From Streptomyces akebiae (GTDB taxonomy: Bacteria; Actinomycetota; Actinomycetes; Streptomycetales; Streptomycetaceae): 64,000 nucleotides of DNA. This document shows, piece by piece, positions 35,011 to 44,185 of this stretch. Below the pieces are notes generated by a model that saw only the letters and a program-made list of their open reading frames with translations, did not search any database and had not been told where the DNA came from. The position numbers and the translations under genes were made by a program. The stretch spans positions 1,426,001 through 1,490,000 of the forward strand of contig NZ_CP080647.1 of NCBI RefSeq assembly GCF_019599145.1. Reading direction: 5' to 3'. Position 1 is the first letter of the stretch. Every line of letters starts with the position of its first letter.

Positions 35011-35520
35011 TCAGCTGTGTTGGGCAGCCACCTGTTGCAGCCAGCGGCGCGTCTGTCGCCGGTTGGTCAGCAGCACGACGTCGGCACGGCCGGAGGCAAA
35101 CTCGTCGATCTTGGCCATGACGCGGGGGCGCATCCTGCGGCGGTACGTCGCCACGTACTTGATCACACCCCAGTGGATCCGGTTGTGCACCCCGTTGCCC
35201 TTGTGACCGGCCCCGTGCCGCAGCTGTCGGGAGAAGATCCCGTACAGCGCGGAGATCGTGGACACGTCCATGAGGACCACGGTGTCGCAGGACTCCAGCC
35301 GGATCTGGAGCGTCGAGTTGTAGTTGCCGTCGATCACCCACCGCGGCCCGGCAACGAGCTCCCGCTGCAGCTCGGCGAACTTGTCCATCGGCAGCGCGTT
35401 CCACTCGTCGTCGTAGAACGCGGCGTCCAGATGAGTCACCGGGGCTTCGAGGATCTTCCCCAGCTCGCGGGCCAGGTACGACTTGCCGCTGCCCCCGCAG
35501 CCGACAATGGCAACCTTCAT
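35011..35520 (-). CDS. P-loop nucleotide/small-molecule kinase
   Basis: A 169-aa adenylate-kinase-like protein. The Walker A motif is IVGCGGSGKSYLAREL, a DxxxxD-like patch THLDAAFYDDEW follows, then VIDGNY and a basic lid region (TYRRRMRP). This resembles the family annotated as topology-modulation or DNA-topology proteins, whose real activity is probably a kinase. With a (deoxy)cytidylate-modifying enzyme nearby, a nucleotide monophosphate kinase role is possible. The ATG at 35520 is 7 bases after GGAG. Confidence 0.75.
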   Translation of the reverse strand: MKVAIVGCGGSGKSYLARELGKILEAPVTHLDAAFYDDEWNALPMDKFAELQRELVAGPRWVIDGNYNSTLQIRLESCDTVVLMDVSTISALYGIFSRQLRHGAGHKGNGVHNRIHWGVIKYVATYRRRMRPRVMAKIDEFASGRADVVLLTNRRQTRRWLQQVAAQHS

Positions 35521-35619
35521 CATGGTGCTCCAGCTTAGAGTCGCTTTCGTGCCCGAGCGGACCAGCCGCCAGGACATATCCGGATGATCCAGGCACGCCA
35601 GCCTGGAAGATCTGTCGCA

Positions 35620-36669
35620 TCAGGCCGCTCCCCGCTCGTCCGCGCCACGGGTGAACGTGGCCAGCACGCTCTCCAGCGCATCGACCTGCCGACTCAGGCG
35701 GAACAGGTCCAGGCGGTCCAGACAAGCCCGTATCAGGTCCGCGTGCTGCTGACTGCCGGCGATCTTCTGGAGCAATGCGAGCCGTTCGATCACCTCTTGG
35801 CCGGAGGCCACGATCAGCTCGGTAGGCACGAACTGCTCAACGTGATGGATGTCGGCCGGAGCCAGTGGCAGGCAGCCGGCGAGCACTGCCTCGAAAATCC
35901 GCTGGGTCATCTGCCCGACCGCGGCGTACCGCTCGGGCAGCATGAGGACGGTGGCCAGGGACCTGCCGTACAGTCCGTGGGCTTCCTGGAAGGGGATTCG
36001 TCCGAGGAAGCGGACGTGCGGCCAGCGGTCAGTCTGGGTCCACTTGCCGCCGACGAGGTGCGCCACGTGTGCGGCGGCCGGGGCGAAGTAGCGGTCGAAG
36101 TGCGCGTCGCGGTCGTACTGGTTGCCGACATAGGCGAGCGTCAGGTCACGCGGCTGGGCGGCGAGTGCGACAGGGTCGGCTTGGGCCAGGAGCCGGTCGT
36201 CGACGGGGAAGAGCAGGGGGTGGGCGCCCGGCGAGGGGGCCACAGCCGCCTCGCATACGGCGGTCTGCAGGGTGCCGCGCCAGATGCTCTCGGGTCGCAG
36301 CGTGCGGTCCTTGTCCCAGATCAGGGTCGGCGTGCCGCGCCGCGCGGTGTACCGGGTGATGAGTTCGGCCTGGCGGTGCAGGTCACAGGTGTGGCCGTCG
36401 GTTCCGCACGGGGTCGTGTTGCGCCCGTCGATCGCCCAGCGCCATTCGAGGAACAGCACGTCGATCTTCGGGATGCCGCCGTCGAAGGTGTAGGTGCCGC
36501 CGAGGTCGTCGCCTGCTTCCAGCAGGTCGCGGTTGGCCTGGAGGAAGACGATCTCGTGCCCGCGGGCCAGGAGGGCGTCGATGAAGGGGCGGCGGTGGCT
36601 GCGGCCCCCATCCGGAGTGTCGGTAATGCCGTTTCCGAGGAAGCCCCAGAAGCTGTATCCGATCTTCAT
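35620..36669 (-). CDS. Glycosyltransferase-like protein (CgeB type)
   Basis: A 349-aa GT-B-fold protein beginning MKIGYSFWGFLGNG. Its C-terminal half has YVGNQYDRD, the linker VRFLGRIPF and a donor-site stretch MTQRIFEAVLAGCLPL typical of CgeB/DUF3880 glycosyltransferases, where the glutamate contacts the nucleotide sugar. The ATG overlaps the stop of the carbamoyltransferase gene (ATGA). It probably transfers a sugar to the modified product. Confidence 0.75.
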   Translation of the reverse strand: MKIGYSFWGFLGNGITDTPDGGRSHRRPFIDALLARGHEIVFLQANRDLLEAGDDLGGTYTFDGGIPKIDVLFLEWRWAIDGRNTTPCGTDGHTCDLHRQAELITRYTARRGTPTLIWDKDRTLRPESIWRGTLQTAVCEAAVAPSPGAHPLLFPVDDRLLAQADPVALAAQPRDLTLAYVGNQYDRDAHFDRYFAPAAAHVAHLVGGKWTQTDRWPHVRFLGRIPFQEAHGLYGRSLATVLMLPERYAAVGQMTQRIFEAVLAGCLPLAPADIHHVEQFVPTELIVASGQEVIERLALLQKIAGSQQHADLIRACLDRLDLFRLSRQVDALESVLATFTRGADERGAA

Positions 36670-38396
36670 TTGGTGATCCACCGGCTTTCCAGCATCAGGG
36701 CGTCCAGGCCGGAGTCGGCCAGGCAGTCCAAGGCCATGGCCGGTGTCCCACAGATGGGCTTGCCCTTGACATTGAGCGAGGTGTTGATCAGAACCGGGAC
36801 CCCAGTGCGGCGGGCGAAGGCGGTCAGGACCGCGTGCATGAACGGGTTCTGCGCGGCGGTGACGGTCTGCAGGCGGGAAGTGCCGTTGGCGTGGATGATG
36901 GCTGGCACCCGCTCACGCGCGGTGTCCGTCACGCCGGAGGCCATGGACATGTACGGCGCCTCCTGGCCGAGTGTGAAGAACTCCCGGGCGCGCTCGGCCA
37001 GGACCATAGGGGCGAAGGGCCGGAAAGGCTCTCGGTATTTCACGGTGGCGTTCAACCGTCCCACCACCCCCGGCTGGAGAGGCGAGGCGAGGATCGACCG
37101 GTTCCCCAGGGCGCGGGGTCCGGCTTCCACCCGGCCCTGGAACAGGCCGACGATCATGCCGTGGGCGAGCTGGTCGGCGAGGAACTCCGCAGTCTCGATA
37201 CCCAGCATCTTCTGCTGCAGTCCAGGCCAGGGGGTGAGGTCGAGGGCCTCGTCGGCGAAGGACGGACCGAGGTAGCAGGCGCGGGCGATGCCCGACACGG
37301 GGCGCCGGTTTCCCCCGTCCATGTGCAGAGCGACCGCCGCGCCGAGCGCGGTACCGGCATCCCCCGGGGCGGGAGGCACGAAGACCTCGTCGAAGATGCC
37401 AGCCTCGATGATCCTGCCAATGCTCACGCAGTTCGTGGCGACTCCGCCGCCAACGCACAGGCGGCGGGAACCGGTGATCATCCTGGCGCGGCGGGCCAGG
37501 TGCAGCATGACCTGCTCGGTGCGCTCCTGGAGCGCAGCCGCCAAATCCTGCTGGACATCCCCCACCGGCTCCTCCGGATGGCGCGCGGGGCACGTCTCGG
37601 CGATGAAGCGACGAGAGGTCCGGGCATAGCCGGAGGACAGGGTGCGCGGGGGAAAGTAGGCCGGGTCGACGAAGAAGCCGGTCGGCGTGGTGCGGACGGC
37701 TCGCGCGAACAGGTGCCGGAACCGCTTGGGGTCGCCGAGAGCGGCGAGGGCCATCACGGTGCCCTCCTCGTCGCCGCGGCGCCACCCCAGGTGTTCGGTG
37801 ACCGCGCCGTACACGTAGCCCAAAGACGCCGGGTCGTGGAGGGCCTCCACGATGTGGGTGCGCGGGCGCAGCGCGGTGTGACCGTGTCCGATGGTGGTGG
37901 TCTGCCGTTCCCCGAGGCTGTCGACGACGAGCACCGCGGATTCGGCCCACCCCGACGCGGCGAAGGCAGCCATCTGGTGGGCCCGGTGGTGCAGAACTGG
38001 TGTGACGCGAGCGGAGGGGAACAGCCGCCCGAGGGTGCGCACGCGGTGCTGGGTACGCAGTGCCACCTTGGCGAAGCCGTGGGCCCTGGGCAGCGCCCGC
38101 TCGCGTGTCGTCGCCGACAGAGCCAAGCGCAATGCGACCGGGGATTCAACGAGGTAGCGGGCGGGCTCGAAGTTGTAGGCGACAGCGTCCACGTCGCTGG
38201 CGGTGAGCCCGGCCTCCTTCAGCAGCCATGCGACCGCATGGCGCGGATACGCCTTGGTGTGCTTGTCCTCGGACAGGCGCTCTTCCTCGACGAAACCGAC
38301 CAAGTCCCCGTCGACCAGCAGCGCGGCGGCCGAGTCATGGGTGTAGGAGCACAAGCCGAGAATGACGGAGGGAATGTGATCCATGGCGAGCGTCAC
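36666..38396 (-). CDS. O-carbamoyltransferase (NodU/CmcH/TobZ family)
   Basis: A 576-aa two-domain carbamoyltransferase. The N-terminal Kae1-like domain has GLCSYTHDSAAALL and the metal-binding HHRAHQMAAF; the C-terminal YrdC-like part has GRVEAGPRALGNRSI, KYREPFRPFAP and LINTSLNVKGKPI. The family makes carbamoyl-adenylate from carbamoyl phosphate and ATP and carbamoylates a hydroxyl of sugars, antibiotics or nucleosides. A 5-hydroxymethyl group made by the neighbouring enzyme would be a fitting acceptor; this is inference. GTG 38396 overlaps the previous stop (GTGA). Confidence 0.9.
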   Translation of the reverse strand: MTLAMDHIPSVILGLCSYTHDSAAALLVDGDLVGFVEEERLSEDKHTKAYPRHAVAWLLKEAGLTASDVDAVAYNFEPARYLVESPVALRLALSATTRERALPRAHGFAKVALRTQHRVRTLGRLFPSARVTPVLHHRAHQMAAFAASGWAESAVLVVDSLGERQTTTIGHGHTALRPRTHIVEALHDPASLGYVYGAVTEHLGWRRGDEEGTVMALAALGDPKRFRHLFARAVRTTPTGFFVDPAYFPPRTLSSGYARTSRRFIAETCPARHPEEPVGDVQQDLAAALQERTEQVMLHLARRARMITGSRRLCVGGGVATNCVSIGRIIEAGIFDEVFVPPAPGDAGTALGAAVALHMDGGNRRPVSGIARACYLGPSFADEALDLTPWPGLQQKMLGIETAEFLADQLAHGMIVGLFQGRVEAGPRALGNRSILASPLQPGVVGRLNATVKYREPFRPFAPMVLAERAREFFTLGQEAPYMSMASGVTDTARERVPAIIHANGTSRLQTVTAAQNPFMHAVLTAFARRTGVPVLINTSLNVKGKPICGTPAMALDCLADSGLDALMLESRWITK

Positions 38397-39349
38397 CTGA
38401 CCCCTGCCACAGGGCGGGCGGACGAGGACGCGGCGCGGCGGTTCAACTCGCTGTACCAGGACGTCAGCGCCAGGCCGAGCGGGCCGCCGACGCGGCCGGC
38501 CTGCTGCCACGCTTCGTCGCGCAGGTTGCCCTTCCACAGCCGGTAGCTGTGCATCGTCTCGGTCATGGTGTCCCAGCCCGGATGTCCCGTCAGCTCCCCG
38601 GTCTGGACGTTCCGGAGCAGCCCGTCGAAGCCGTCCCACGGAGTGCTGAGGTCCGGCATGATCTCGCTCGCGTTGAGCGAGGTGAGTTGCTCGGCGTCGT
38701 CGAGGTGGCTCTCGTAGATGTGCAGGGACCCGACCTGGTGGTGGAACTCGCCGAGTTCGGCGCCGAGCCACCCGGCGACCAACTCGTGCAGGACTGTGTA
38801 GAAGAACAGGTCGTAGGGCAGGCCGATCCATACGTCCTGGCCGCGCATCGTGGTCGTCATGTGCAGGCGGCCGGCGCGCAAGTGGAAGGCGAATCCGAGC
38901 GTGCACGGCACGTCCTTGTGCCCGGCGGCGTCGATGGCCGGGTCGTAGAGCTGGATCAGAGCTCGGCGGGAGTCGGCGTCCACCTTGAGGATGTCAACGA
39001 CTCGGTGGAGCTGGTCCACCTTTCCTGCCCAGTTCCGCATCCGCGGCCCGTACGCGCCCAGTAGCACGCCGTCATCCGCGTACCGCCGCAAACGGGCGTT
39101 GTAGTCGAAGATCCACGGGTCATCCGAGCCGGAAAGGTGCCAGACGGTCTCGGCCACCGCGAACGCCGGGTTGAGGATCCGGGCTGGCGGCGCGTGCAGC
39201 AGACGTGCCCGGGGCTGGGTCAACCGCATATGGACGTCGAGGACTTCGCGGGTGGCCATACCGCGGGGGGCGACCTTCTCGCCGGTTTTGGCCAGGGTGA
39301 CGGCCCCGGCGAAGAGTTCAGCGACGGTATCGGCGGTCAGGTGTGTCAT
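38393..39349 (-). CDS. Thymidylate-synthase-fold (deoxy)cytidylate hydroxymethylase-like enzyme
   Basis: A 318-aa thymidylate-synthase homologue. The catalytic Cys149 lies in DVPCTLGFAF, with Arg169 in MRGQD and His210/Tyr212 in GSLHIYESH. The conserved Asn of PFNI, which selects uracil in thymidylate synthase, is Asp180 (LPYDLFF). The same change marks dCMP hydroxymethylases (T4 Asp179). Expected chemistry: methylene-tetrahydrofolate hydroxymethylates C5 of CMP or dCMP without reduction. The length exceeds E. coli ThyA (264). The ATG overlaps the stop of the upstream GT-like gene and its stop overlaps the carbamoyltransferase start. Confidence 0.83.
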   Translation of the reverse strand: MTHLTADTVAELFAGAVTLAKTGEKVAPRGMATREVLDVHMRLTQPRARLLHAPPARILNPAFAVAETVWHLSGSDDPWIFDYNARLRRYADDGVLLGAYGPRMRNWAGKVDQLHRVVDILKVDADSRRALIQLYDPAIDAAGHKDVPCTLGFAFHLRAGRLHMTTTMRGQDVWIGLPYDLFFYTVLHELVAGWLGAELGEFHHQVGSLHIYESHLDDAEQLTSLNASEIMPDLSTPWDGFDGLLRNVQTGELTGHPGWDTMTETMHSYRLWKGNLRDEAWQQAGRVGGPLGLALTSWYSELNRRAASSSARPVAGVR

Positions 39350-41205
39350 CGGGCAGGGACTCCTTCACCCCGCGGCCGAGCAGAATCAGCGGCGGGGGGA
39401 TCAGCGGGGACGGGATCGAGGGGCGTGACACGGGCAGGAGGGAGGATGAGGCGGGCAATGGCGCCGGCACTGTCTCCGCGCCACCGGCAAACGGCATCCG
39501 GCATCGGCTCGACATCGGGCACATCGGGGCAGGCCAGCGCGGTAAGTGCGGTGGTCACGTCGTCGGCGCTACGGCAGCGGTGAGCCAGGCCGTGGTCGGC
39601 CAGGCCGAGGGTGCGCTCGCCGGAGGCTCCGATTTCGAGGACCGGCACGCACAGGAGGGCAGCTTCAATTCCGCACGTCGAATAAGCGCTCGCCAGGGCG
39701 TCGGCGCCGGCCATGCACCCGCGTGCGCCGACCTGCGCATCGGCCACGGCCACGCGCAGCTCGTCATCGCCGGGTTCGTCGTCGTGCGCGAAGAGAGAGG
39801 AGAACGCTTCGGCGCCTTGTGCAGGGTGCGGAGCAACAACGAGGCCCCAGTCCCCTTCAGCCCGGCGCAGCCCCTCCGCGATCAGGTTGGCCTGAGCCTT
39901 GAGACGTTCCTGGCCGAAGGGCTGGCAGGCCCAGACCATGATCCGGGAGGGCACACGATCACGGCCTGTGGCCATCAGCCCTGCCAGATACCGCCGTTGA
40001 GCCGCGCGGTCGAGACCCGTGAGGCAGTCGAAGCGTGGCTGCCCGAGGACGTGGACTTCGGAGCGCGGATGCCGTGCCCAGGCTTTCGCAAGCGGGACGT
40101 CTCGTTCGCCCATGACCACGATGTGACGACTGTGCAGGGCGGGCCAGGCAACGGCCTGTGCCGTCCACGCACCGTGCTGGACGTGCACCGTGTCGAGCCC
40201 ATGGCGCTCGGCCACTTGGACGGCTAGCGCACCCAGCGGGCTTGTGTCGTTGCTGACCAGCACGGTGCGCGGCCGGGCCGCGTTCAGGACTTCGTCCAGT
40301 CGCCTCTCAATCTCCACGATTGTTCGCCACGACGGCTGGGTGCACCCTCCAGCCGTCTCCAGGACAACGGAGATCAATCTGACGAGCCGAGACAGGTACA
40401 CACCGTGTTCCTTCACCCGCACGACGTGGTTGTCATCCGGCAGGCGGAGCCCGTCCACCGTGCCGGAGGCGCTGAAGAGATGAGCCGGCAGGGCACCGAA
40501 GCGCAGGTCCTCTGTATCCGGCGCGGTGCAGCGGTCGGCGTCGTCGGTGGCCAGGTCGAGGAGCAGACTCCGTGCGCCTTCGCGGGAGAGAGCTTCGAGT
40601 ACCGGGAGCACCGTGGCGGCGTGCCGGGAGGACCACGACAGCGCCACCACCTCACTCCGCGGCCAGGTCGCAGGCACCAGTCCCGAGCCTGCATTCGGGC
40701 GAGCCGAGGGAAGGTTGCGTAACTGTGCGGACCGCAACGGATTGTGCGGGGCCGGAGCCCCGAGCACGAACGCCAGGCCGGACCAGGTCACGGTGTACGA
40801 CCGGTACTCGCGCGAACTGCTCGACCGCACCCCGACGAGCCCTTCGTACGGAGCGAGAGTGATGCCACCAGGGGCGCTCGCGAAGGGCTCCCAGGCGCTG
40901 AGGGCCAATAACTTGCGGACGAGCTGCCCCACCAGACGCCGCGCCGGAACGTGCTGCACGTACAGCCATCCCGCGCCACCTGGTGTCGCCGCGAGATGCG
41001 CGCCGTACGCTTCAAGGGCCTCCATGATCCGGTTGATGTGCTCGTCGACTTCGCCCAAATGGAGCGGCCGAGCCTCCAGTTCCCGTGTGGTGATGCGGTC
41101 TGTCCGCACGGTGGCGAGAGCGCCCTCTCCCACCAAGGCCCACGATGGCCGCTCACCGAACTGTGACCGGGCAAGGCCAAGAGCGCTGTGTCCAGCGGCC
41201 TTCAC
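39346..41205 (-). CDS. GT-B-fold transferase of the KpsC/CDP-glycerol-transferase type
   Basis: A 619-aa protein. Its C-terminal 350 residues resemble capsule-type GT-B transferases: VLVSNDTSPLGALAVQVAER, then DTVHVQHGAW, a nucleotide-binding VHVLGQPRFDCL and VVAPHPAQGAE. The VQHG motif is typical of CDP-glycerol glycerophosphotransferases and polysialyl/KDO transferases, which use CMP- or CDP-activated donors. The N-terminal region is unassigned. GTG 41205 overlaps the HAD stop (GTGA). It is a candidate acceptor for the CMP-sugar made by the KdsB-type enzyme of the same operon. Confidence 0.68.
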   Translation of the reverse strand: MKAAGHSALGLARSQFGERPSWALVGEGALATVRTDRITTRELEARPLHLGEVDEHINRIMEALEAYGAHLAATPGGAGWLYVQHVPARRLVGQLVRKLLALSAWEPFASAPGGITLAPYEGLVGVRSSSSREYRSYTVTWSGLAFVLGAPAPHNPLRSAQLRNLPSARPNAGSGLVPATWPRSEVVALSWSSRHAATVLPVLEALSREGARSLLLDLATDDADRCTAPDTEDLRFGALPAHLFSASGTVDGLRLPDDNHVVRVKEHGVYLSRLVRLISVVLETAGGCTQPSWRTIVEIERRLDEVLNAARPRTVLVSNDTSPLGALAVQVAERHGLDTVHVQHGAWTAQAVAWPALHSRHIVVMGERDVPLAKAWARHPRSEVHVLGQPRFDCLTGLDRAAQRRYLAGLMATGRDRVPSRIMVWACQPFGQERLKAQANLIAEGLRRAEGDWGLVVAPHPAQGAEAFSSLFAHDDEPGDDELRVAVADAQVGARGCMAGADALASAYSTCGIEAALLCVPVLEIGASGERTLGLADHGLAHRCRSADDVTTALTALACPDVPDVEPMPDAVCRWRGDSAGAIARLILPPARVTPLDPVPADPPAADSARPRGEGVPAR

Positions 41206-41921
41206 AGCAAGCCTCCTTCGACAAACGGGCCCTTGTGGGTGCTGACACCGAGGAGGTGCAACAGCTGCCTGGGCGTATCGGCGACGGCGGGGTATGCCCC
41301 CATCGGACGGCCGTATCCCCAACCTGCATGGACATAGGAGACGCCGGCGCGGCGCGCTGCTTCCTGGTCGACCGCCATGTCGCCCACGTAGGTCGCATCG
41401 GCTGGATCCACGCCGAGGTCGATCAGAGCAAGCAAGATCGGGTCCGGTGCAGGCTTGCCCCGCCCATGTTCATCGGGCCCGCGGACTGCGGCGAACGGGC
41501 AGCCGATCCGCGCAAGAAGGGGCGTCGCCCGAGGAAGCGGCTTGGACGTGACAACGCCGAGCGACCAGCCATTAGCGGCGACCGCGAGAAGGACATCCGT
41601 AATGCCATCGAACTCTTGCGCCAGATGAGACGCAGCCGCAGACGTCTGGGCGTATGTCCGGTGAATCTCCTCAGCGTTGCCCAGGCCAAGGAGACCCATG
41701 ATGTCATCGAAGGGGCGGCCAAGATGCTCTTGGTACGCCTCGAAGGGAACGGTCACGCCGTGGGCGTCCTGGACTGCGCGCCACGCAAGCTCCATCACAG
41801 GACGCGTGTCGACGAGCACGCCGTCCAGATCGAGGAGGAGGCAACGCGGTGCTTCAGAGCCGCAGCCGACGTTGCTCCCTGTCGCGGGGGGCGAGACTGT
41901 GAGAGGTGCCTTGGGTGACAT
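41202..41921 (-). CDS. HAD-superfamily phosphatase
   Basis: A 239-aa haloacid-dehalogenase phosphatase, phosphoglycolate-phosphatase subgroup. Motif I is LDLDGVLVDT, motif II VVTSKPL, motif III RGKPAPDP, and motif IV VGDMAVDQEAA. It probably removes a phosphate from an intermediate of the operon. The ATG at 41921 has GGAG nine bases upstream; a TTG at 41936 is less likely. It is the first gene of the coupled run HAD - GT - hydroxymethylase - carbamoyltransferase - GT. Confidence 0.88.
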   Translation of the reverse strand: MSPKAPLTVSPPATGSNVGCGSEAPRCLLLDLDGVLVDTRPVMELAWRAVQDAHGVTVPFEAYQEHLGRPFDDIMGLLGLGNAEEIHRTYAQTSAAASHLAQEFDGITDVLLAVAANGWSLGVVTSKPLPRATPLLARIGCPFAAVRGPDEHGRGKPAPDPILLALIDLGVDPADATYVGDMAVDQEAARRAGVSYVHAGWGYGRPMGAYPAVADTPRQLLHLLGVSTHKGPFVEGGLL

Positions 41922-41960
41922 AACAAGGATCTCCAAAGAGGGCGAAAAGGACGACGCGGA

Positions 41961-42449
41961 TCAGGAAGCGGCGCTCGATTCAGCGCGACTGATGAAGGCG
42001 CTCACGCGCTTGCCGGTCCCGTCCGCGGTGGGACGCGTGGTCCAGCTGTCGGCCATCGCCGACACGAGGCACAGGCCGCGCCCGCTGGTCGCGTACTGCC
42101 CAGGAATCTGTTGGATCGGGGCGTAGGGCGAGTTGTCCTCAACCTCGATCGCCACGACGTCGGCTTGGACCGCGAGGGTCAGCGTGATCTCCTCGCTCGC
42201 CTTGTCCGGCGAGCCGGATGAGGTGTCCTCGCCGTCTTCACTGCGCCGGCCATGGCGCTCGGCGTTGGTGGTGAGTTCACTGACGATCAGCACGGCTTGA
42301 TCCATCAGGTCTTCCAGCCCCCACGCCGTGAGTACGTCGCGGGTGAAAGAACGGGCAACGCGCGGGGCACTGTCGTTGGCGGCCAGCGTCATGCTCTTGT
42401 GCTGTTCAGTGACGCCGTCGTATTCCTCCGCAGCCTTAGGCTCGTTCAT
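41961..42449 (-). CDS. HATPase-domain anti-sigma-factor-like protein
   Basis: A 162-aa protein with a GHKL ATPase fold of the SpoIIAB/RsbW type abundant in Streptomyces. The N-box is VSELTTNAERHG, the G1 box IEVEDNSPYAP, and the G2 box TSGRGLCLVSAMADSW. Such proteins bind sigma factors or anti-anti-sigma partners. The ATG at 42449 has GGGAGGCAGGC. It lies 39 bp before the HAD gene, so it may be the first gene of the modification operon. The 275 bp upstream, shared with the divergent XRE/TPR gene, is the probable promoter. Confidence 0.85.
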   Translation of the reverse strand: MNEPKAAEEYDGVTEQHKSMTLAANDSAPRVARSFTRDVLTAWGLEDLMDQAVLIVSELTTNAERHGRRSEDGEDTSSGSPDKASEEITLTLAVQADVVAIEVEDNSPYAPIQQIPGQYATSGRGLCLVSAMADSWTTRPTADGTGKRVSAFISRAESSAAS

Positions 42450-42724
42450 GCCTGCCTCCCGACCGCGTGTGTCCGGGAGGGCGACAGCTTCCGGCTCACG
42501 ATCGATCCCGAAGCGTCGATGCCGGTGGTGACAGCGCCGGGAAGGGACCTGGCGTCGGCACCAGACGAGTGGCTGGTCTTCACCGGATTTCCTCCCGGGC
42601 AAAGGCAGATGGTGGTTTCGTTGACCTTGAGCGAACCGTGAATGACGACGGGTTGGTATCCCCGGCCAGTCCTCGATGCCGTCAAACCCGTCAAAGATCG
42701 TTCTCTTGTGAACGGGGACGTCGG

Positions 42725-44110
42725 ATGGCACCAAGGAACGAACAACTGGCCGCTGTGATCGCAGAGACAGGCTGGTCGCAGCCCAAACTCGCCGCAGCCG
42801 TAGTCAGGGTGGCTGCCGAGGTCGGCGCGGATGAGCTGTTGGCCACGAGCCGCTCGCACATCGCCATGTGGATCTCCGGCACCCGCCCCAGCGGCAGGGC
42901 ACCCCGTATCTTGTGTGAGACGTTGTCTCGACGGCTGCAACGCCCGATCACCCTGGCGGAAATCGGGCTTTCGGCATCGCCCGCCGACCCCGACCCAGCA
43001 TCCGAGTGGCGCGTCGATACGCTGACCGCGCTGGTGGATCTGGGGAGAAGCGACGTGGACTTGGAACGCCGCCAACTGCTGGCCGGCGCCGCCTACTCGG
43101 TAGGCGGCCTGGTGTTGCCCGGACAGCAATGGTGGGACGAAGCTCCGGAAAGAGCCAAGTCTCGTCCGGCTGCCACATCCCGCCGCATCGGTGTCAGCGA
43201 AGTTGCCGCGGTCCGGGAGATGACCGAGTTCTTCTCCAAAAGGGACCAGCGGCACGGCGGCATGGACGGTCGCACAGCCCTCCGCCAGTACATCCTCGAT
43301 GACGTCGCTCGATACGTTGGCGGCGTCTTCACCAGCGACGAAACCCGTAAACACCTTCTTGCCGCAGCCTCCGAAGCCGTCTACGTCGCTGGCTGGATGA
43401 GCTTCGATGCTTCGGAGCACGAGGCAGCGCGTCGCTACTTCACGCTGGCGCTGAAACTCGCCGCAGAAGCCGACGAGGCGCCGCTGGCCGGTCATATTCT
43501 CCGTGCCATGGCCCATCAGGCGATCGATTTGGGCCACCCCGGAACCGGAGTGCAGCTCGCGACCGCGTCCGTCGACCGCAGGCGTTACACGCTGGCGACA
43601 CCACGTGAACGCGCCCTGCTCGGCGTTGTCCGCGCACGCAGCCTTGCCACGGACGGGCAGAGGCGCGAGGCGATAGCAGCACTTCTCCGCGCTGAGGACG
43701 ATCTCGCCGCCGCTAGGCCCGGCGACGATGATCCGCATCGGGTGTGGTTCTTCCAGCAGGCGTCCCTGGCCCACGAAACGGCGCGCACTCTGTGGACCCT
43801 TGGTGACCTCGGAGGGGCTCTTCGCGAGTTCCACAACAGCGTTTTGACCAGGAAGGCCGAGACTTTCAGCCGTACGCATGCCGTCACCCTGGGCTACATG
43901 GGCGCGGTACAGGCGCATCAAGGCAACGTTGAGGCCGCCTGCCATACGTGGGCCCAAGCACTGGACGCCATGGAAGGAGTTCAGTCGGGCAGGGCGCGTG
44001 AGGCCGTCGTGAACATGCGCAGGGTGCTCTCCCCTTTCCGGAACCGAGGAATCACAGCAGCTGGAGAGATCGACGAGCGGGCTAAGGAAGTACTCCAACG
44101 AGTAGCCTGA
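42725..44110 (+). CDS. XRE/TPR-type regulator
   Basis: A 461-aa protein with an N-terminal HTH (QLAAVIAETGWSQPKLAAAV, about 5-75), a short linker containing RRQLLAGAAYSVGGLVLPG, and an array of TPR-like helices to the C-terminus (ARRYFTLALKLAAEADEAPL). This is a common Streptomyces regulator type thought to bind peptides or proteins through the TPRs. ATG 42725 is chosen; there is only a moderate GGGGAC upstream. Divergent from the HATPase gene, it is a candidate regulator of the modification operon. Confidence 0.82.
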   Translation: MAPRNEQLAAVIAETGWSQPKLAAAVVRVAAEVGADELLATSRSHIAMWISGTRPSGRAPRILCETLSRRLQRPITLAEIGLSASPADPDPASEWRVDTLTALVDLGRSDVDLERRQLLAGAAYSVGGLVLPGQQWWDEAPERAKSRPAATSRRIGVSEVAAVREMTEFFSKRDQRHGGMDGRTALRQYILDDVARYVGGVFTSDETRKHLLAAASEAVYVAGWMSFDASEHEAARRYFTLALKLAAEADEAPLAGHILRAMAHQAIDLGHPGTGVQLATASVDRRRYTLATPRERALLGVVRARSLATDGQRREAIAALLRAEDDLAAARPGDDDPHRVWFFQQASLAHETARTLWTLGDLGGALREFHNSVLTRKAETFSRTHAVTLGYMGAVQAHQGNVEAACHTWAQALDAMEGVQSGRAREAVVNMRRVLSPFRNRGITAAGEIDERAKEVLQRVA

Positions 44111-44185
44111 CGGCGCCGTCGTGGCGAGGACGACCACGAACATGCCGTACGTCCCGCCCTGCTCACAGCCGAGAAGGGGAAAGCC

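Noticed and set aside
35584..37275. Long plus-strand frame of 563 codons over the glycosyltransferase and carbamoyltransferase genes
   Set aside because: High GC makes long antisense frames common; the minus strand carries clear enzyme motifs and start-stop overlaps.
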